From NCBI GenBank assembly GCA_030653365.1, contig JAURZL010000005.1, forward strand, positions 185,469-249,468: DNA of 64,000 nucleotides, written 5' to 3'. The DNA is from Anaerolineaceae bacterium. Its GTDB lineage: Bacteria > Chloroflexota > Anaerolineae > Anaerolineales > Anaerolineaceae. A program made the position numbers and the translations under genes. Below are positions 17,540 through 26,687 of the stretch, piece after piece. Within the stretch, counting starts at the first letter, position 1. Each line of letters starts with the position of its first letter. The notes beneath the pieces are model-generated. The model was not told where the DNA came from. It did not search any database and was given only the letters and a program-made list of their open reading frames with translations.

Positions 17540-19032
17540 TACCAATCAAACCCCTGAATAGCTTTTTGATATTTTTCAAATTTGGACTGGTAGAAATTAC
17601 TTAAACGAAGGTCTGGATGAACCTCTTTCTTCTGGATATGGAAATATTGTGAGCATTCTTCAACCGTTTTGTAGATTCCCAGTCCCAGGCAGGCCAGCAT
17701 GGTGGCTCCCATGGCGGGTCCATGACTGTAGGTTGTCAGTGATACGCTAACGCCATTCACATCTGCAATGATCTGTGGCCAGACAGGACTACGGGCAGCA
17801 CCGCCGATCATCCATAACTGCTGGATTTGTGTGCCTTCTTGTTTCAAAGAATCAAGTGCCCAACGAACTTCAAAAGCAGAGGTCTCCAGCACAGCACGGG
17901 TCATATCAACGGCTTGATGATCCAGACGAAGACCAGTGAATCCACCACCGGGGGGAACGTTTCGGGCAAAAGCCGAACCATTCATGGGCAGAAAGAGTAA
18001 ACTGGGATCCAGTTCTTGATGATCACTTAACGACTGGTTCATTAAAGCAAAGCGGTTTTCACGCTTATTTGCATCAGTCTGATTTTCCCAGAGATGCCTG
18101 ACCATCCATTCGGGATAAGCTCCAAAGCCCCCCAGGAATTGGCTGGCGATCCAGTGGTCGGGTATGACATGAAAATTCAAGTCCATTTGTGGCGGGATTA
18201 GTTCCACATTGCCGTGATGTGTGACAGCGTTGATCACCCAGGCAGTACCGCAAGCCAGGAATCCCTGATCGATGCCTGTTACCCCCAAAGCCAGCGCTTC
18301 AGCTGAGTGGTCCTGTCCACCTTGAAAAACGGGTAAGCCAACTGGGAGATTGGTTTGCTGACAAACCTGTTCGGTTAAAGTTCCTACTACCGCTGTAGAA
18401 GCAAAGACGGGAGGGAGTTGATCGGTAGAGATACCAATGATGTCACACAATTCCTGGTTCCATTCGCAGGTGCGAATATCGGTTAAGAGCATTTCTGCAG
18501 CCATTGAGGGATTTGTAGACGAGACTCCGGTAAGCCGGTAGTTCAGAAAGGCATTCACAGGTAACCAGTAACGAGTCTTCTTAAACGTTTCAGGATCATT
18601 GCGTTGAAACCAGGCGATCACCGAAAAAGGCAAGCCGGGTTGTGGTGACCAGCCACTGATCTGGCGTACTTTCTGAGAGGTGCCATCAGCGCTCCATTCC
18701 TGCACAATGCTAAGCGCACGTGAATCCAACCAGGTAACCATATGATTGGTAGGCATAAAATGCTCATCCACTGGGATGATTGAACCTCCCTGGGTGGAGA
18801 GCACAATTCCAAGAACTCTTTGGGATGATGAAACACGTTGTTGTGATTCCCGTAGGGTGGCAATCACTAGGCTCCACAACTCTTCATTATCCTGTTCAAC
18901 AATTCCATTGAGTTTGGAAATCTGGCCACAATGGTATTCCACGACACCGCGTTCTTCCCCGATGGTGTTAATCAGTACGCATTTGATCACCGTAGTCCCA
19001 ACGTCTAAACTGAGAATCAAATCTTCCATCAT
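17539..19032 (-). CDS. FGGY-family carbohydrate kinase (module B)
   Basis: 497-residue kinase with SLDVGTTVIKCV at the N-terminus, GGQDHSAEALALGV centrally and GGAARSPVW in the ATP-binding C-terminal domain. It is a close paralogue of the module A kinase. Two adjacent ATGs occur (19032, 19029); AAAGGA is better spaced to the second, while the first forms TAATG with the aldolase stop. The aldolase-kinase-phosphatase order with stop/start overlaps indicates tight co-translation, and therefore shared flux. Substrate not determinable; erythritol kinase, xylulokinase and LsrK belong to the same family. Confidence 0.9.
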   Translation of the reverse strand: MMEDLILSLDVGTTVIKCVLINTIGEERGVVEYHCGQISKLNGIVEQDNEELWSLVIATLRESQQRVSSSQRVLGIVLSTQGGSIIPVDEHFMPTNHMVTWLDSRALSIVQEWSADGTSQKVRQISGWSPQPGLPFSVIAWFQRNDPETFKKTRYWLPVNAFLNYRLTGVSSTNPSMAAEMLLTDIRTCEWNQELCDIIGISTDQLPPVFASTAVVGTLTEQVCQQTNLPVGLPVFQGGQDHSAEALALGVTGIDQGFLACGTAWVINAVTHHGNVELIPPQMDLNFHVIPDHWIASQFLGGFGAYPEWMVRHLWENQTDANKRENRFALMNQSLSDHQELDPSLLFLPMNGSAFARNVPPGGGFTGLRLDHQAVDMTRAVLETSAFEVRWALDSLKQEGTQIQQLWMIGGAARSPVWPQIIADVNGVSVSLTTYSHGPAMGATMLACLGLGIYKTVEECSQYFHIQKKEVHPDLRLSNFYQSKFEKYQKAIQGFDW

Positions 19033-19811
19033 TATCCTTTCGCGATGCGGGCAGCCTCATCCACCGAGACGCCCTGGTGGATGATCGCAGCCAGGGCAGC
19101 CGCCATGGCACCTGGATTGTCCGATTCAAAGATATTGCGTCCGATTGTGCCACCAGCAGCTCCGGCATCCATCGCTTTTTTCATCTCCGTTAGAAATTCC
19201 TCCACCGAGTTACGCTTTTTTGAACCCATGATAACGACGGGTTTATAGCAGGCTTCAACAATTTTCTCAAAACCGTCCACATACGGCACCTTCACCCAAT
19301 CTCCCCCAAGCTCTATGCCAGCCCGTGCAGCCAGTGCCACTCGTTCCACGGTGCGATATTCAGCCGTGCTCATCATTCCACCCGGTACCATTTCCGCCTG
19401 CACTGCCAGACCCCATTGATGAGCTTTGGAGGTGATTTCAGCCAGATTATTGAGGGTGCGCATCTCTTTTTCGTCTCCGGGGAAAGCGGAGATACATAAC
19501 GCATCCGCACCCAGGCGCAAGGCTTCATCGACACCGAACCAGACTGGAGCTTCCACATCCGGACCTAACATGGTGGCAACACCATCGGAACGCAGGATCA
19601 ATCCCACTGGCGAGATTTCTTTGGCAAAATGACGAGCCATTCCATAGGAGGTCATAATTCCATCGACCCCACCCTGGATGGCCTTAACAATTGTTTCCCC
19701 AGGTTTAACCTGTCCTTTGGTTGGACCAAAGATGATGGAGTGTTCCATTGCCATGATCAACACTTTGCCATCGGGTTTAAATAATCGATTGAGTCGACGA
19801 ATATTGTCCAT
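19032..19811 (-). CDS. Class I aldolase, DhnA/LsrF family (module B)
   Basis: 259-residue paralogue of the module A aldolase. The Schiff-base lysine is retained in DWVKVPY and the phosphate loop in GGTIGRNIF. The conserved FDHG near the N-terminus is AMEHS here, an Asp-to-Glu change at a position near the active site. AAAGGA lies upstream of the ATG. It is coupled to the kinase by TAATG, so it is expected to cleave the kinase product (inference). An alternative is an LsrF-like thiolase or synthase role. Confidence 0.87.
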   Translation of the reverse strand: MDNIRRLNRLFKPDGKVLIMAMEHSIIFGPTKGQVKPGETIVKAIQGGVDGIMTSYGMARHFAKEISPVGLILRSDGVATMLGPDVEAPVWFGVDEALRLGADALCISAFPGDEKEMRTLNNLAEITSKAHQWGLAVQAEMVPGGMMSTAEYRTVERVALAARAGIELGGDWVKVPYVDGFEKIVEACYKPVVIMGSKKRNSVEEFLTEMKKAMDAGAAGGTIGRNIFESDNPGAMAAALAAIIHQGVSVDEAARIAKG

Positions 19812-19840
19812 AATTATTAATATCCTTTTGAGTTAACGGT

Positions 19841-20593
19841 TTATCCAGCTTCGTGTTTCCGGATGGCATAACGTTGGCCACCATCTACCCGAATCACATC
19901 TGCATTGATGTACTCAGACTCGATCAGGAAATTGACGGTCTTAACCACATCTTCTGGGGTGCCCCAGCGGTCGAGCAGCGTCTTGGTGCCTGTTCGCGCA
20001 ATTTTTTCTTCGGAATAATCATCTGGTGGTAATACCGGACCCGGGCAAACTGCATTGACGCGTATGTATGGTCTTAGTTCCAGTGCCAGTTGGCGATTGA
20101 GGGCGTATAAGGCTGATTTTCCGACGGTGTGTGCAGTAAAATTCGGCCAGGCTTCCCAGATCGTCAAGTCCACAATGTTAATGATGGCACCTTCCTTTTT
20201 GACGAGCATATCTTTGGCTGCCAGATTAGAAACATAAAACGAACCATTCACTAGCACCCCGGTGACGATGTGCCAGGCTGTGAAATCATCTGTGGGTACA
20301 GGTGTGGTCTGAAATGGAGAAGCACTATTCACAAGAATGTCAACCATACCCATTTTTTCATGAATCAGATCAAACATCTTTCGATCCTGATCAAGATCGG
20401 CGACGTTTGCCTGTACAGTCAAAGCAGCAACACCATATGATTCTGCTTCCTGTGCTGTCTTGAGTGCTTCTTCTGCATTGCTATGATAATTAATTACCAC
20501 ATTTGCACCTGCTTTTGCCAACCCAAGCGTGATGGCTTTGCCAATGCGAACAGCACCACCTGTAATCAGAGCGGTTTTTCCTTTAATAATCAT
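19841..20593 (-). CDS. Short-chain dehydrogenase, pteridine-reductase-like, with Tyr-to-His change
   Basis: 250-residue SDR with TGGAVRIGKAI (arginine-containing cofactor loop typical of pteridine reductase/FolM relatives) and NIVDL, matching the Asp used in PTR1. The catalytic YxxxK is replaced by HTVGK. Strong AGGAGG upstream. It may be a substrate-specific reductase in cluster B, or a relative with altered chemistry; the His may be a subfamily feature rather than loss of function. Confidence 0.83.
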   Translation of the reverse strand: MIIKGKTALITGGAVRIGKAITLGLAKAGANVVINYHSNAEEALKTAQEAESYGVAALTVQANVADLDQDRKMFDLIHEKMGMVDILVNSASPFQTTPVPTDDFTAWHIVTGVLVNGSFYVSNLAAKDMLVKKEGAIINIVDLTIWEAWPNFTAHTVGKSALYALNRQLALELRPYIRVNAVCPGPVLPPDDYSEEKIARTGTKTLLDRWGTPEDVVKTVNFLIESEYINADVIRVDGGQRYAIRKHEAG

Positions 20594-20607
20594 TTACCCT
20601 CCTATCA

Positions 20608-21405
20608 TTAAGCTTGAAAAATAGCTTTTACTTTCTCGAAGGCTTCCGCCTCCGTGGTTGACGGGCGGAACTCCATACCAATTAAACCATCATACCCGAG
20701 TTCTTTAAGTTTCTTTACAAGGTTGGGGAAGTTGATCTCGCCGGTTCCAGGTTCGTTCCTGGTGGGTACATCACCGATGTGGAAGGTAGGATAAAGACCC
20801 CAGAATTTTTCGATACCATAAATCAGGTTTCCGGCATTTCTTTGTTGGTGATAACAGTCAAAAGCCAGGCGGAATTGGGGATGATCCATGCGGCGTACCC
20901 AATCTGCTGCGAGTTCATGATCGCGAACCAGAATATCACCCTGGATCGGGTTCTGGTTAAGGCATTCAACCCAGACTTCCACCTTGGTTTGTTCTACCAT
21001 TTTCATGATTTTTTCAGTCTGATTGAGCAAGTTGGCATATTGAAGCGGTTCGGAATAGTTACCGGAAAGACGCTTTGACCATTCTTTTCCATCCACAATA
21101 TCAATTTGATTGGAGAAGATAAAGAGATGTTCGACGTTATATCGTTCTGCCATTTCGAGAGTCTCTGCCCAGGTGCGCAGAGTTTTTTCATTGTCAGCAG
21201 GGTCAGCCAGCGAACCCATATCATGGTCGAAGGTTGAATTGATGATGCTGCCATGGCGTTTGCATTCTTCTGCCAATCCGGCAACATCGATCAGTCGCCA
21301 ACACCAGACATCCAATCGCTTTACGCCTAATTTGGCAAACGGTTCCACCCGTTCAATCAGAGGTCGATCAGTAAACCAAAAATCAAGATAACCAGTAAAT
21401 TCCAT
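20608..21405 (-). CDS. Sugar phosphate isomerase/epimerase-like TIM-barrel protein
   Basis: 265 residues of the xylose-isomerase-like TIM barrel (hydroxypyruvate isomerase, EryC/IolE relatives). Candidate metal ligands include WVECLNQNP, DCYHQQRN, HIGDVP and GMEFRPS near the C-terminus, with the expected Glu/Asp/His pattern. AAAGGA precedes the start. Predicted to interconvert an aldose/ketose or tautomer between the oxidation and kinase steps (inference). Confidence 0.85.
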   Translation of the reverse strand: MEFTGYLDFWFTDRPLIERVEPFAKLGVKRLDVWCWRLIDVAGLAEECKRHGSIINSTFDHDMGSLADPADNEKTLRTWAETLEMAERYNVEHLFIFSNQIDIVDGKEWSKRLSGNYSEPLQYANLLNQTEKIMKMVEQTKVEVWVECLNQNPIQGDILVRDHELAADWVRRMDHPQFRLAFDCYHQQRNAGNLIYGIEKFWGLYPTFHIGDVPTRNEPGTGEINFPNLVKKLKELGYDGLIGMEFRPSTTEAEAFEKVKAIFQA

Positions 21406-21501
21406 TTTCTATCGTTCCTTTTCTTTATTAATTTAAGCAGGTAAAGAAAGCATGGTGTTTTTTGTTATTAATTGTATTTTATTGTGAAAGAACACTGCCG
21501 A

Positions 21502-22641
21502 TCAGGCAGTTTGAAAACGACCTGGCGAATATTCTGCAAGAGATACGGGGGGTGTTAATCCCTGTAGCATCATCGCCATCCATTCACTTAATAAGGGCAC
21601 AGTAGTGATCGTAATCACCAGGCTGGTGGCAACAAAAAGATTATCCAGACCCGGCACCCAGCCAATCAATGGCTCTTCATCCGGCGTAAAAGATGTGGGA
21701 CGTCCCCAGCAACGCACTATTCTGGCTTTTTCCAAAAACGGATACAGCTGGATTAGTTCTTTACTGATCGAGGTGGCTCCCCAGGCACTGACACCTTTGT
21801 GTAGTCGATCAGTCATTGTCACCGCTTCGGATATATCGAGTGTGCCGTTCAATTGGGGATGAACGCCAATCGCTACTGCTCTGGCTTTACCGTGAATGGT
21901 CTCATAGAAATCTGCTAATTCAACATTGTTGAAAATCATTTCAGGGATCCGTTCGGTAACCAGTGCTTCTGCGTGCGTATGATGGACCGGTACAGAAATC
22001 CCTGCCAGCTCGGTAACCTTTGACGTCCAGGCACCGGCCATGACAGCAATTTTATCCGCATAATAGGTTTGGTCGTTGGTTTTGACGGCTGTGATGCGTT
22101 GATTCTGAACTTCAAACCCGGTTACGCGCGAGCGTCCCTGGATGACAGCACCGTTCCTCTGGGCTGCTTTGGCGTAGGCAAGTGAAAATTTTAGAGGATC
22201 CAGCATCCCTTCGATGGAATAAGCAGCACCTAAGAGGTTGGCGGTATTCATATGGGGTTCCGCTGCTTGCAGACTATTTCGATCCACCACTTCTGTCGGA
22301 ATTCCGGCTGGGGTGAGGATTGCAGAGCGTTCTTTCCAGCGATTCCACAATTCTTCGCTTTTAATTAATAGGAAGAGACCAATCTTTCGCCAATCGTAGG
22401 TTGCACCCAGCTCTTCTTCCAGTGTTTCATGTTTCGCAAGACCATCGCGGATGATCTGAATGTTTAAGGGATCCAGATGCCCTTCACAGGTCTGTGCGCG
22501 ACCGGAGCAGGAAGCAGAAGTGCCACCACCAATATCACCAGCCTCGAGCAGCAACGTGGAAACACCCATTTTTGAGAGCTGGTAGGCAGTGGACAATCCC
22601 AGAAATCCACCACCAATGATGATCACATCAAACTTTTGCAT
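21502..22641 (-). CDS. FAD-dependent oxidoreductase, DAO family (second copy)
   Basis: 379-residue flavoprotein with GGGFLGLSTAYQLSKMG at the N-terminus and a C-terminal FAD region (FTPDEEPLIGWVPG). The track ORF begins at 22686, but the signature places the start at ATG 22641, one base after the preceding stop (TAAGATG). Distantly similar to 15550-16710, with shared DAO blocks such as the RxxxLEHxxTLEEEL region. Likely oxidises a secondary amine or alcohol of the imported compound (inference). Confidence 0.85.
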   Translation of the reverse strand: MQKFDVIIIGGGFLGLSTAYQLSKMGVSTLLLEAGDIGGGTSASCSGRAQTCEGHLDPLNIQIIRDGLAKHETLEEELGATYDWRKIGLFLLIKSEELWNRWKERSAILTPAGIPTEVVDRNSLQAAEPHMNTANLLGAAYSIEGMLDPLKFSLAYAKAAQRNGAVIQGRSRVTGFEVQNQRITAVKTNDQTYYADKIAVMAGAWTSKVTELAGISVPVHHTHAEALVTERIPEMIFNNVELADFYETIHGKARAVAIGVHPQLNGTLDISEAVTMTDRLHKGVSAWGATSISKELIQLYPFLEKARIVRCWGRPTSFTPDEEPLIGWVPGLDNLFVATSLVITITTVPLLSEWMAMMLQGLTPPVSLAEYSPGRFQTA

Positions 22642-22642
22642 C

Positions 22643-24379
22643 TTAGCTATTCCAGATAGAATCCAGTTCTGCGTCTGAAACGTCAAAGACTGTGTGCACT
22701 GGTTCAGTCAAAGCTTCATTTTTAAAGAAGTCCGGAATACGATCATCTTCTGCGGTTAAGCCAGCGGCACGATTGAATGCAATTTCCAGGTCGATCACCT
22801 TACGACCAAGAATATCGAGATAATTATCTGGTAAATCCACTTGATAGACTTTCCGCAGCATCTGCACCACAATATCTGGTCGCTGCCCGGTGGCACTGGT
22901 GTTGAAAGCACACAGGTCGATCGCATCATAGGCTGCCCGCTGGATCTGTGCAATCCGCGAGAATTTTACTGCCAGACTCGGGTCGCGATGGTCGATCGGG
23001 AAAAAGACCGTCAACCCTGCGGTGTGATCGGCTCCCTGCGGTGAGGTAGCATAAGTGACCGCAGTGCCTTTGACCACACGAGGATCATAAGCACTCATCG
23101 CCTGTCCCTTTACTGCGGGGATGCGTTTAATACCCAATGTTTTTCCAGTGGCTGCCACCCCGGCTCCGACCAGATTTCCGATTTGTGTATCTTCGGGCAC
23201 CTGTCGCAGAGCTTTTAAAGCACTTTCAACATCACCAAAACGCGGAAGGTCTTCCCGCATGATACCGTCCGGAAGCTGTTCCATCTCTGCTGCTTCCATC
23301 ATGACACCCAATGTTGCACCGGTTTCGATGGTGTCCATCCCAAAGTCATTACAAAGGCGATTGATTCGGGCAATGCCATCGAGGGATGCAATTTCCAGAT
23401 TGGAGCCGCACAAGCCAATGGTTTCAAACTCCACCGGAGCTGCCAGGAGTTCACCATTCTCATCAGCGAAGGCATTTGAGCACTGGATGACACAGCCTGT
23501 CATACAGGCATGTGTGGCTTTACCTTCTCCGCCGCGTTTCAGAATTATTTCACGCATGAAATCACCACCAATTGAGGTTGCATCCGGTAATTGCCCTTTG
23601 CTGAAGTTGCGTACCGGTAAACCACCCATTTCCTGCACCGGCATGACGGTGGATGCAGTTCCAAAGTTTCGTAATACACCAACGCGTTCGCTGGTGGCGA
23701 CATGCTTATTGAAATCCGTAATCGGTTGACGTGCTTCTTTGGATAATTCCGTTCCGCTGCGAGGTGGTAGAGGAACGATAATGGCTTTCAGTCCTTTCGA
23801 GCCCATGACAGCACCAACGCCGCCACGCGCAGCCAACCGGAAAGGATTACCTTCCGCATCGGTAACAGCAATACCGGCTGTACCCATCAGACGTTCGCCT
23901 GCCTGACCAATGCTGATCACACAATTGTCTTTTCCGAAAGTCTTCAGGAGAAAGGCTACGGTGTCCTCAGTACCCAAACCCCAACAAGCTGCTGCGGATT
24001 CATTATCGAGTTGACCACCATCCTGGTCGAGTTTATAAACAGCGTGCTGACCTTCCGGCAGGGTGCCGAGGAAGACCACCGCGCGATAACCCAACGCAGC
24101 AATCGAGTCGCCAGCCATCCCGCCAGCATTGGATTCCTTTATTCCTTTGGTGAGTGGGCTCTTGCATCCGACCGACAGACGGGATGCGGTGGATGTGCGC
24201 ATATTGGCAAGCACACCGGTGGCGAACACCAGTGCGTTATCCGGGCTAAGTGGTTCAGCCAGGGGATGGACGTATTCATTGACCAGTGTACTGGAGAGAT
24301 AGCGTCCAGCCATGAGTGGATCTGCCAAGTCTCTTTCCTTTTGCTCCCCAGTGGTTAAATTGATGACCAGTATTTTCAT
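22643..24379 (-). CDS. Tungsten-type aldehyde ferredoxin oxidoreductase
   Basis: 578 residues. Family signatures include the N-terminal AGRYLSS, ALGYRAVVF, RGGVGAVMGSKGLKAI and the [4Fe-4S] ligands CMTGCVIQC (about residue 290), with a further Cys in DLCAFN (about 489). It oxidises aldehydes to acids using a pterin-bound tungsten (or molybdenum) and gives electrons to ferredoxin, in the cytoplasm of anaerobes. The start ATG 24379 overlaps the alcohol dehydrogenase stop by four bases (ATGA). It pairs naturally with the aldolase (aldehyde producer) and with the Fe-alcohol dehydrogenase as alternative aldehyde sinks. Confidence 0.9.
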   Translation of the reverse strand: MKILVINLTTGEQKERDLADPLMAGRYLSSTLVNEYVHPLAEPLSPDNALVFATGVLANMRTSTASRLSVGCKSPLTKGIKESNAGGMAGDSIAALGYRAVVFLGTLPEGQHAVYKLDQDGGQLDNESAAACWGLGTEDTVAFLLKTFGKDNCVISIGQAGERLMGTAGIAVTDAEGNPFRLAARGGVGAVMGSKGLKAIIVPLPPRSGTELSKEARQPITDFNKHVATSERVGVLRNFGTASTVMPVQEMGGLPVRNFSKGQLPDATSIGGDFMREIILKRGGEGKATHACMTGCVIQCSNAFADENGELLAAPVEFETIGLCGSNLEIASLDGIARINRLCNDFGMDTIETGATLGVMMEAAEMEQLPDGIMREDLPRFGDVESALKALRQVPEDTQIGNLVGAGVAATGKTLGIKRIPAVKGQAMSAYDPRVVKGTAVTYATSPQGADHTAGLTVFFPIDHRDPSLAVKFSRIAQIQRAAYDAIDLCAFNTSATGQRPDIVVQMLRKVYQVDLPDNYLDILGRKVIDLEIAFNRAAGLTAEDDRIPDFFKNEALTEPVHTVFDVSDAELDSIWNS

Positions 24380-25515
24380 AATCCAGCCTCCAAAACCTGT
24401 TGACAATCTTCCAAACCCGCTGAACGAACATTGAAACCAATCATTGCCATGCGCGTGGCAGTTTCTGCAATTGCTGGAATCTTTTCTGCTTCCAGTCCTA
24501 CCTCAGAAAGGTGAGTGGGCATATCCAGTGTCTTGAGCAGATCGCGGGCAAAATCACCCAGAACTTCAGGTTTGGCATCCGCTGGGAGAGCCAGAGCATC
24601 GCGCAGCAAATCCCAGCGTTCGGTTGGGATGGCCGGAGCATCAAATTCGAGTGTGGCAGGCAGCAAGACGGCGACACCCAGTCCATGATGTAAGTGGTAG
24701 GTTCCGCACAATGGCCCTGCGAGGGCATGTACCAAACCCAGCGAAGACTGATCGAAAGAAATCCCAGCCAGGGTGGCAGCCATTGCCATTTGCTGGCGGG
24801 CTTCCAGGTTGGCACCATTCTTATATGCTTCCGGAAGCCATTTAACAATCCCTCGTATGGCGGAGAGGGCATATAGATCAGAGATATTGTTCGCTTTTTT
24901 ACTGAGGAATGCCTCGATGGAATGAACCAGAGCGTCCATTCCGGTGGTGGCGGTGAGTTGGGGTGGCAGCGAGAGCATCAAATTCCCATCGATAATTGCG
25001 CATTTCATGAACATGGCTGGGTTTAAGACACCCATTTTGAAGCCTTTGCTGTCACCTACGACCGCGACATGGGTTACTTCACTACCGGTTCCGGCCGTGG
25101 TGGGGATGCCGATCACAGGCAATGGTGCTTTTTTGATTGGTTGCCGACGCCATTGTACCTCTTCATAATCCAGTTCCGGATCTCCCAACAGGAGACCAAC
25201 GGCCTTGGCAACATCCAGGACCGAACCGCCACCCAGGGCAACAACATGCGTGATTTGTCTTCCTTCGATGACGCTCAGGGCTTTTTTAACGTCGGGCACA
25301 TTCGGATTACCGGGGATATCATCAAATACAATCGGCTGAAAGCTGGCTTGCTTTAATTTATCGAGAACCTTCGTGGCAATACCTGCCTGGATGATGCCCT
25401 TATCGGTCAGAAAGAGAACTCCATCCTTTGGCGCAGAAGCCAACTCCTGAACCAGGTCAGTTGCAGCATCCTCAGAAAAGATTAATTTTGTAGGGAAGTA
25501 GAAGGAAAAACTCAT
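24376..25515 (-). CDS. Iron-containing alcohol dehydrogenase
   Basis: 379-residue group III alcohol dehydrogenase. The NAD-binding GGGSVLDVAKAV is near residue 96 and TAGTGSEVTH follows. The metal site is indicated by GMDALVHSIEAF, LVHALAGPLCG and YHLHHG (Asp/His/His/His). GAGGTG precedes the ATG. First gene of the cluster B transcript. Expected to interconvert an alcohol and aldehyde with NAD(H), for example reducing the aldehyde released by the aldolase (inference). Confidence 0.9.
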   Translation of the reverse strand: MSFSFYFPTKLIFSEDAATDLVQELASAPKDGVLFLTDKGIIQAGIATKVLDKLKQASFQPIVFDDIPGNPNVPDVKKALSVIEGRQITHVVALGGGSVLDVAKAVGLLLGDPELDYEEVQWRRQPIKKAPLPVIGIPTTAGTGSEVTHVAVVGDSKGFKMGVLNPAMFMKCAIIDGNLMLSLPPQLTATTGMDALVHSIEAFLSKKANNISDLYALSAIRGIVKWLPEAYKNGANLEARQQMAMAATLAGISFDQSSLGLVHALAGPLCGTYHLHHGLGVAVLLPATLEFDAPAIPTERWDLLRDALALPADAKPEVLGDFARDLLKTLDMPTHLSEVGLEAEKIPAIAETATRMAMIGFNVRSAGLEDCQQVLEAGL

Positions 25516-25563
25516 TGGTGCACCTCATTATTGAATTTGATGTTTGGTATTTTTTACTTTGAT

Positions 25564-25576
25564 AATACTGAGTATT
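25564..25576. promoter_or_regulatory. Palindrome upstream of cluster B
   Basis: AATACT-G-AGTATT, a perfect 6+1+6 inverted repeat about 50 bases upstream of the first gene of cluster B. Candidate operator; the binding regulator is unknown (the XRE-cupin protein at 13248-13784 is one possibility). Confidence 0.35.
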
Positions 25577-25761
25577 GATTTCTTAAGTTGATTCTATAAC
25601 GAATATGGATTATTGGGATGATTTGCCAATGGAATCGCTTTTTAACTCATGGTGAAATTAAATAAGTAATAATTAATTTCCAATAAAATTATAATAGATT
25701 TGTAAAGAAAAGGTTAACGAATCAGGGTGATATTTTGTGAGACTTGACTGAATTATTGAAA

Positions 25762-25797
25762 TAAACACCCTGGTGGAATTTTCCACCAGGGTGTTTA
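25762..25797 (-). terminator. Terminator after the cluster C operon
   Basis: 16-bp perfect stem (25762-25777 with 25782-25797), 4-base loop, followed on the minus strand by a T-rich stretch (ATTTCAAT). Lies 65 bases past the aldolase stop at 25863. Confidence 0.85.
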
Positions 25798-25862
25798 CGG
25801 GGGAGCTCAGAATTCGGAGGAATATCTGAATCAGAATAAAAACGAATTATTATCTTTATTAA

Positions 25863-26615
25863 TTATTTCCACAAAGCGGCAGCTACCTGACGGGTAACTT
25901 CCTGGGGATTCTGAGATTGCCAGACTCTTCGGCCAATTGCAACACCTTTTGCGCCAGCTTCAATCGCTGCTTTTGCCATAACGGCGGTAGCATCATCGCC
26001 TTCATTACCTGATTTTGGACCGCCAGCGACGATAATGGGAATTGGAACAGATCGGACAACCGAACGGAAGGAATCAACACTACCGGAAAAATTGGTTTTA
26101 ATCACATCTGCACCAATTTCCATACCGATTCGGGCAGCATGCGCGATTGCAGTTGGGTCATAAGCAACATTTTCAGGAGGCATCATTTCAGCAATTACAG
26201 GAATATCATAAGGTCGACATTCTTCAATCAAGGCAGCCAGCCATTGATAAATTTCGATGTCACCTTCCCGTCCAAAGAATACGGAAACAGCAACGGCATC
26301 AGCATCCATTCGAATCGCTGAATCAATTGTGGCAATGGGTGTTTCTTGGGTTCCCTGTTTGCTCAATCCAGCAGTCAGACTAACCCTTAAAACCAATCCG
26401 GTTTCCGGTTTTAATGATTTTTCAGCAACTTTGAAAAAACCTGGTGAAGCTAAAACGGCGTTAGCTCCTCCGGCTAGTACCTCACCGACAATCCATTCAG
26501 GATTGTCGAGACCTTTTACAGGTCCCAGCCATCCACCATGATCTAATGGTGAGAGGAGGCATATTTTTTCAGCTCCTACAAATAATCTATTTAGCCTTCT
26601 TGTTTTTCCGAACAT
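25863..26615 (-). CDS. Class I aldolase, DhnA family (module C)
   Basis: 250 residues, more divergent from the two other aldolases. PLDHGGW at the N-terminus, the Schiff-base lysine in DVIKTNF and the phosphate loop GVAIGRRVW are visible. AAGGAG upstream of the ATG. Last gene of the GntR-controlled operon after the FGGY kinase, so it likely cleaves the kinase product into a triose phosphate and an aldehyde or ketone (inference). Confidence 0.87.
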   Translation of the reverse strand: MFGKTRRLNRLFVGAEKICLLSPLDHGGWLGPVKGLDNPEWIVGEVLAGGANAVLASPGFFKVAEKSLKPETGLVLRVSLTAGLSKQGTQETPIATIDSAIRMDADAVAVSVFFGREGDIEIYQWLAALIEECRPYDIPVIAEMMPPENVAYDPTAIAHAARIGMEIGADVIKTNFSGSVDSFRSVVRSVPIPIIVAGGPKSGNEGDDATAVMAKAAIEAGAKGVAIGRRVWQSQNPQEVTRQVAAALWK

Positions 26616-26687
26616 AATTTTCTCCTTATCTGAATTTGTTGATGTGATTGTGAAAATTTCAAAATTTGATTAATGATTCCTCAATAA

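Larger units (their letters stand above)
25516..25862. other. 347-base intergenic region: cluster B promoter region and cluster C terminator
   Basis: From right to left on the minus strand it holds the cluster C terminator (25762-25797), a perfect TATAAT -10 at 25688-25693 with only a weak -35 (TTAACC), and a palindrome at 25564-25576 close to the alcohol dehydrogenase start. No ORF with support. Confidence 0.55.
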
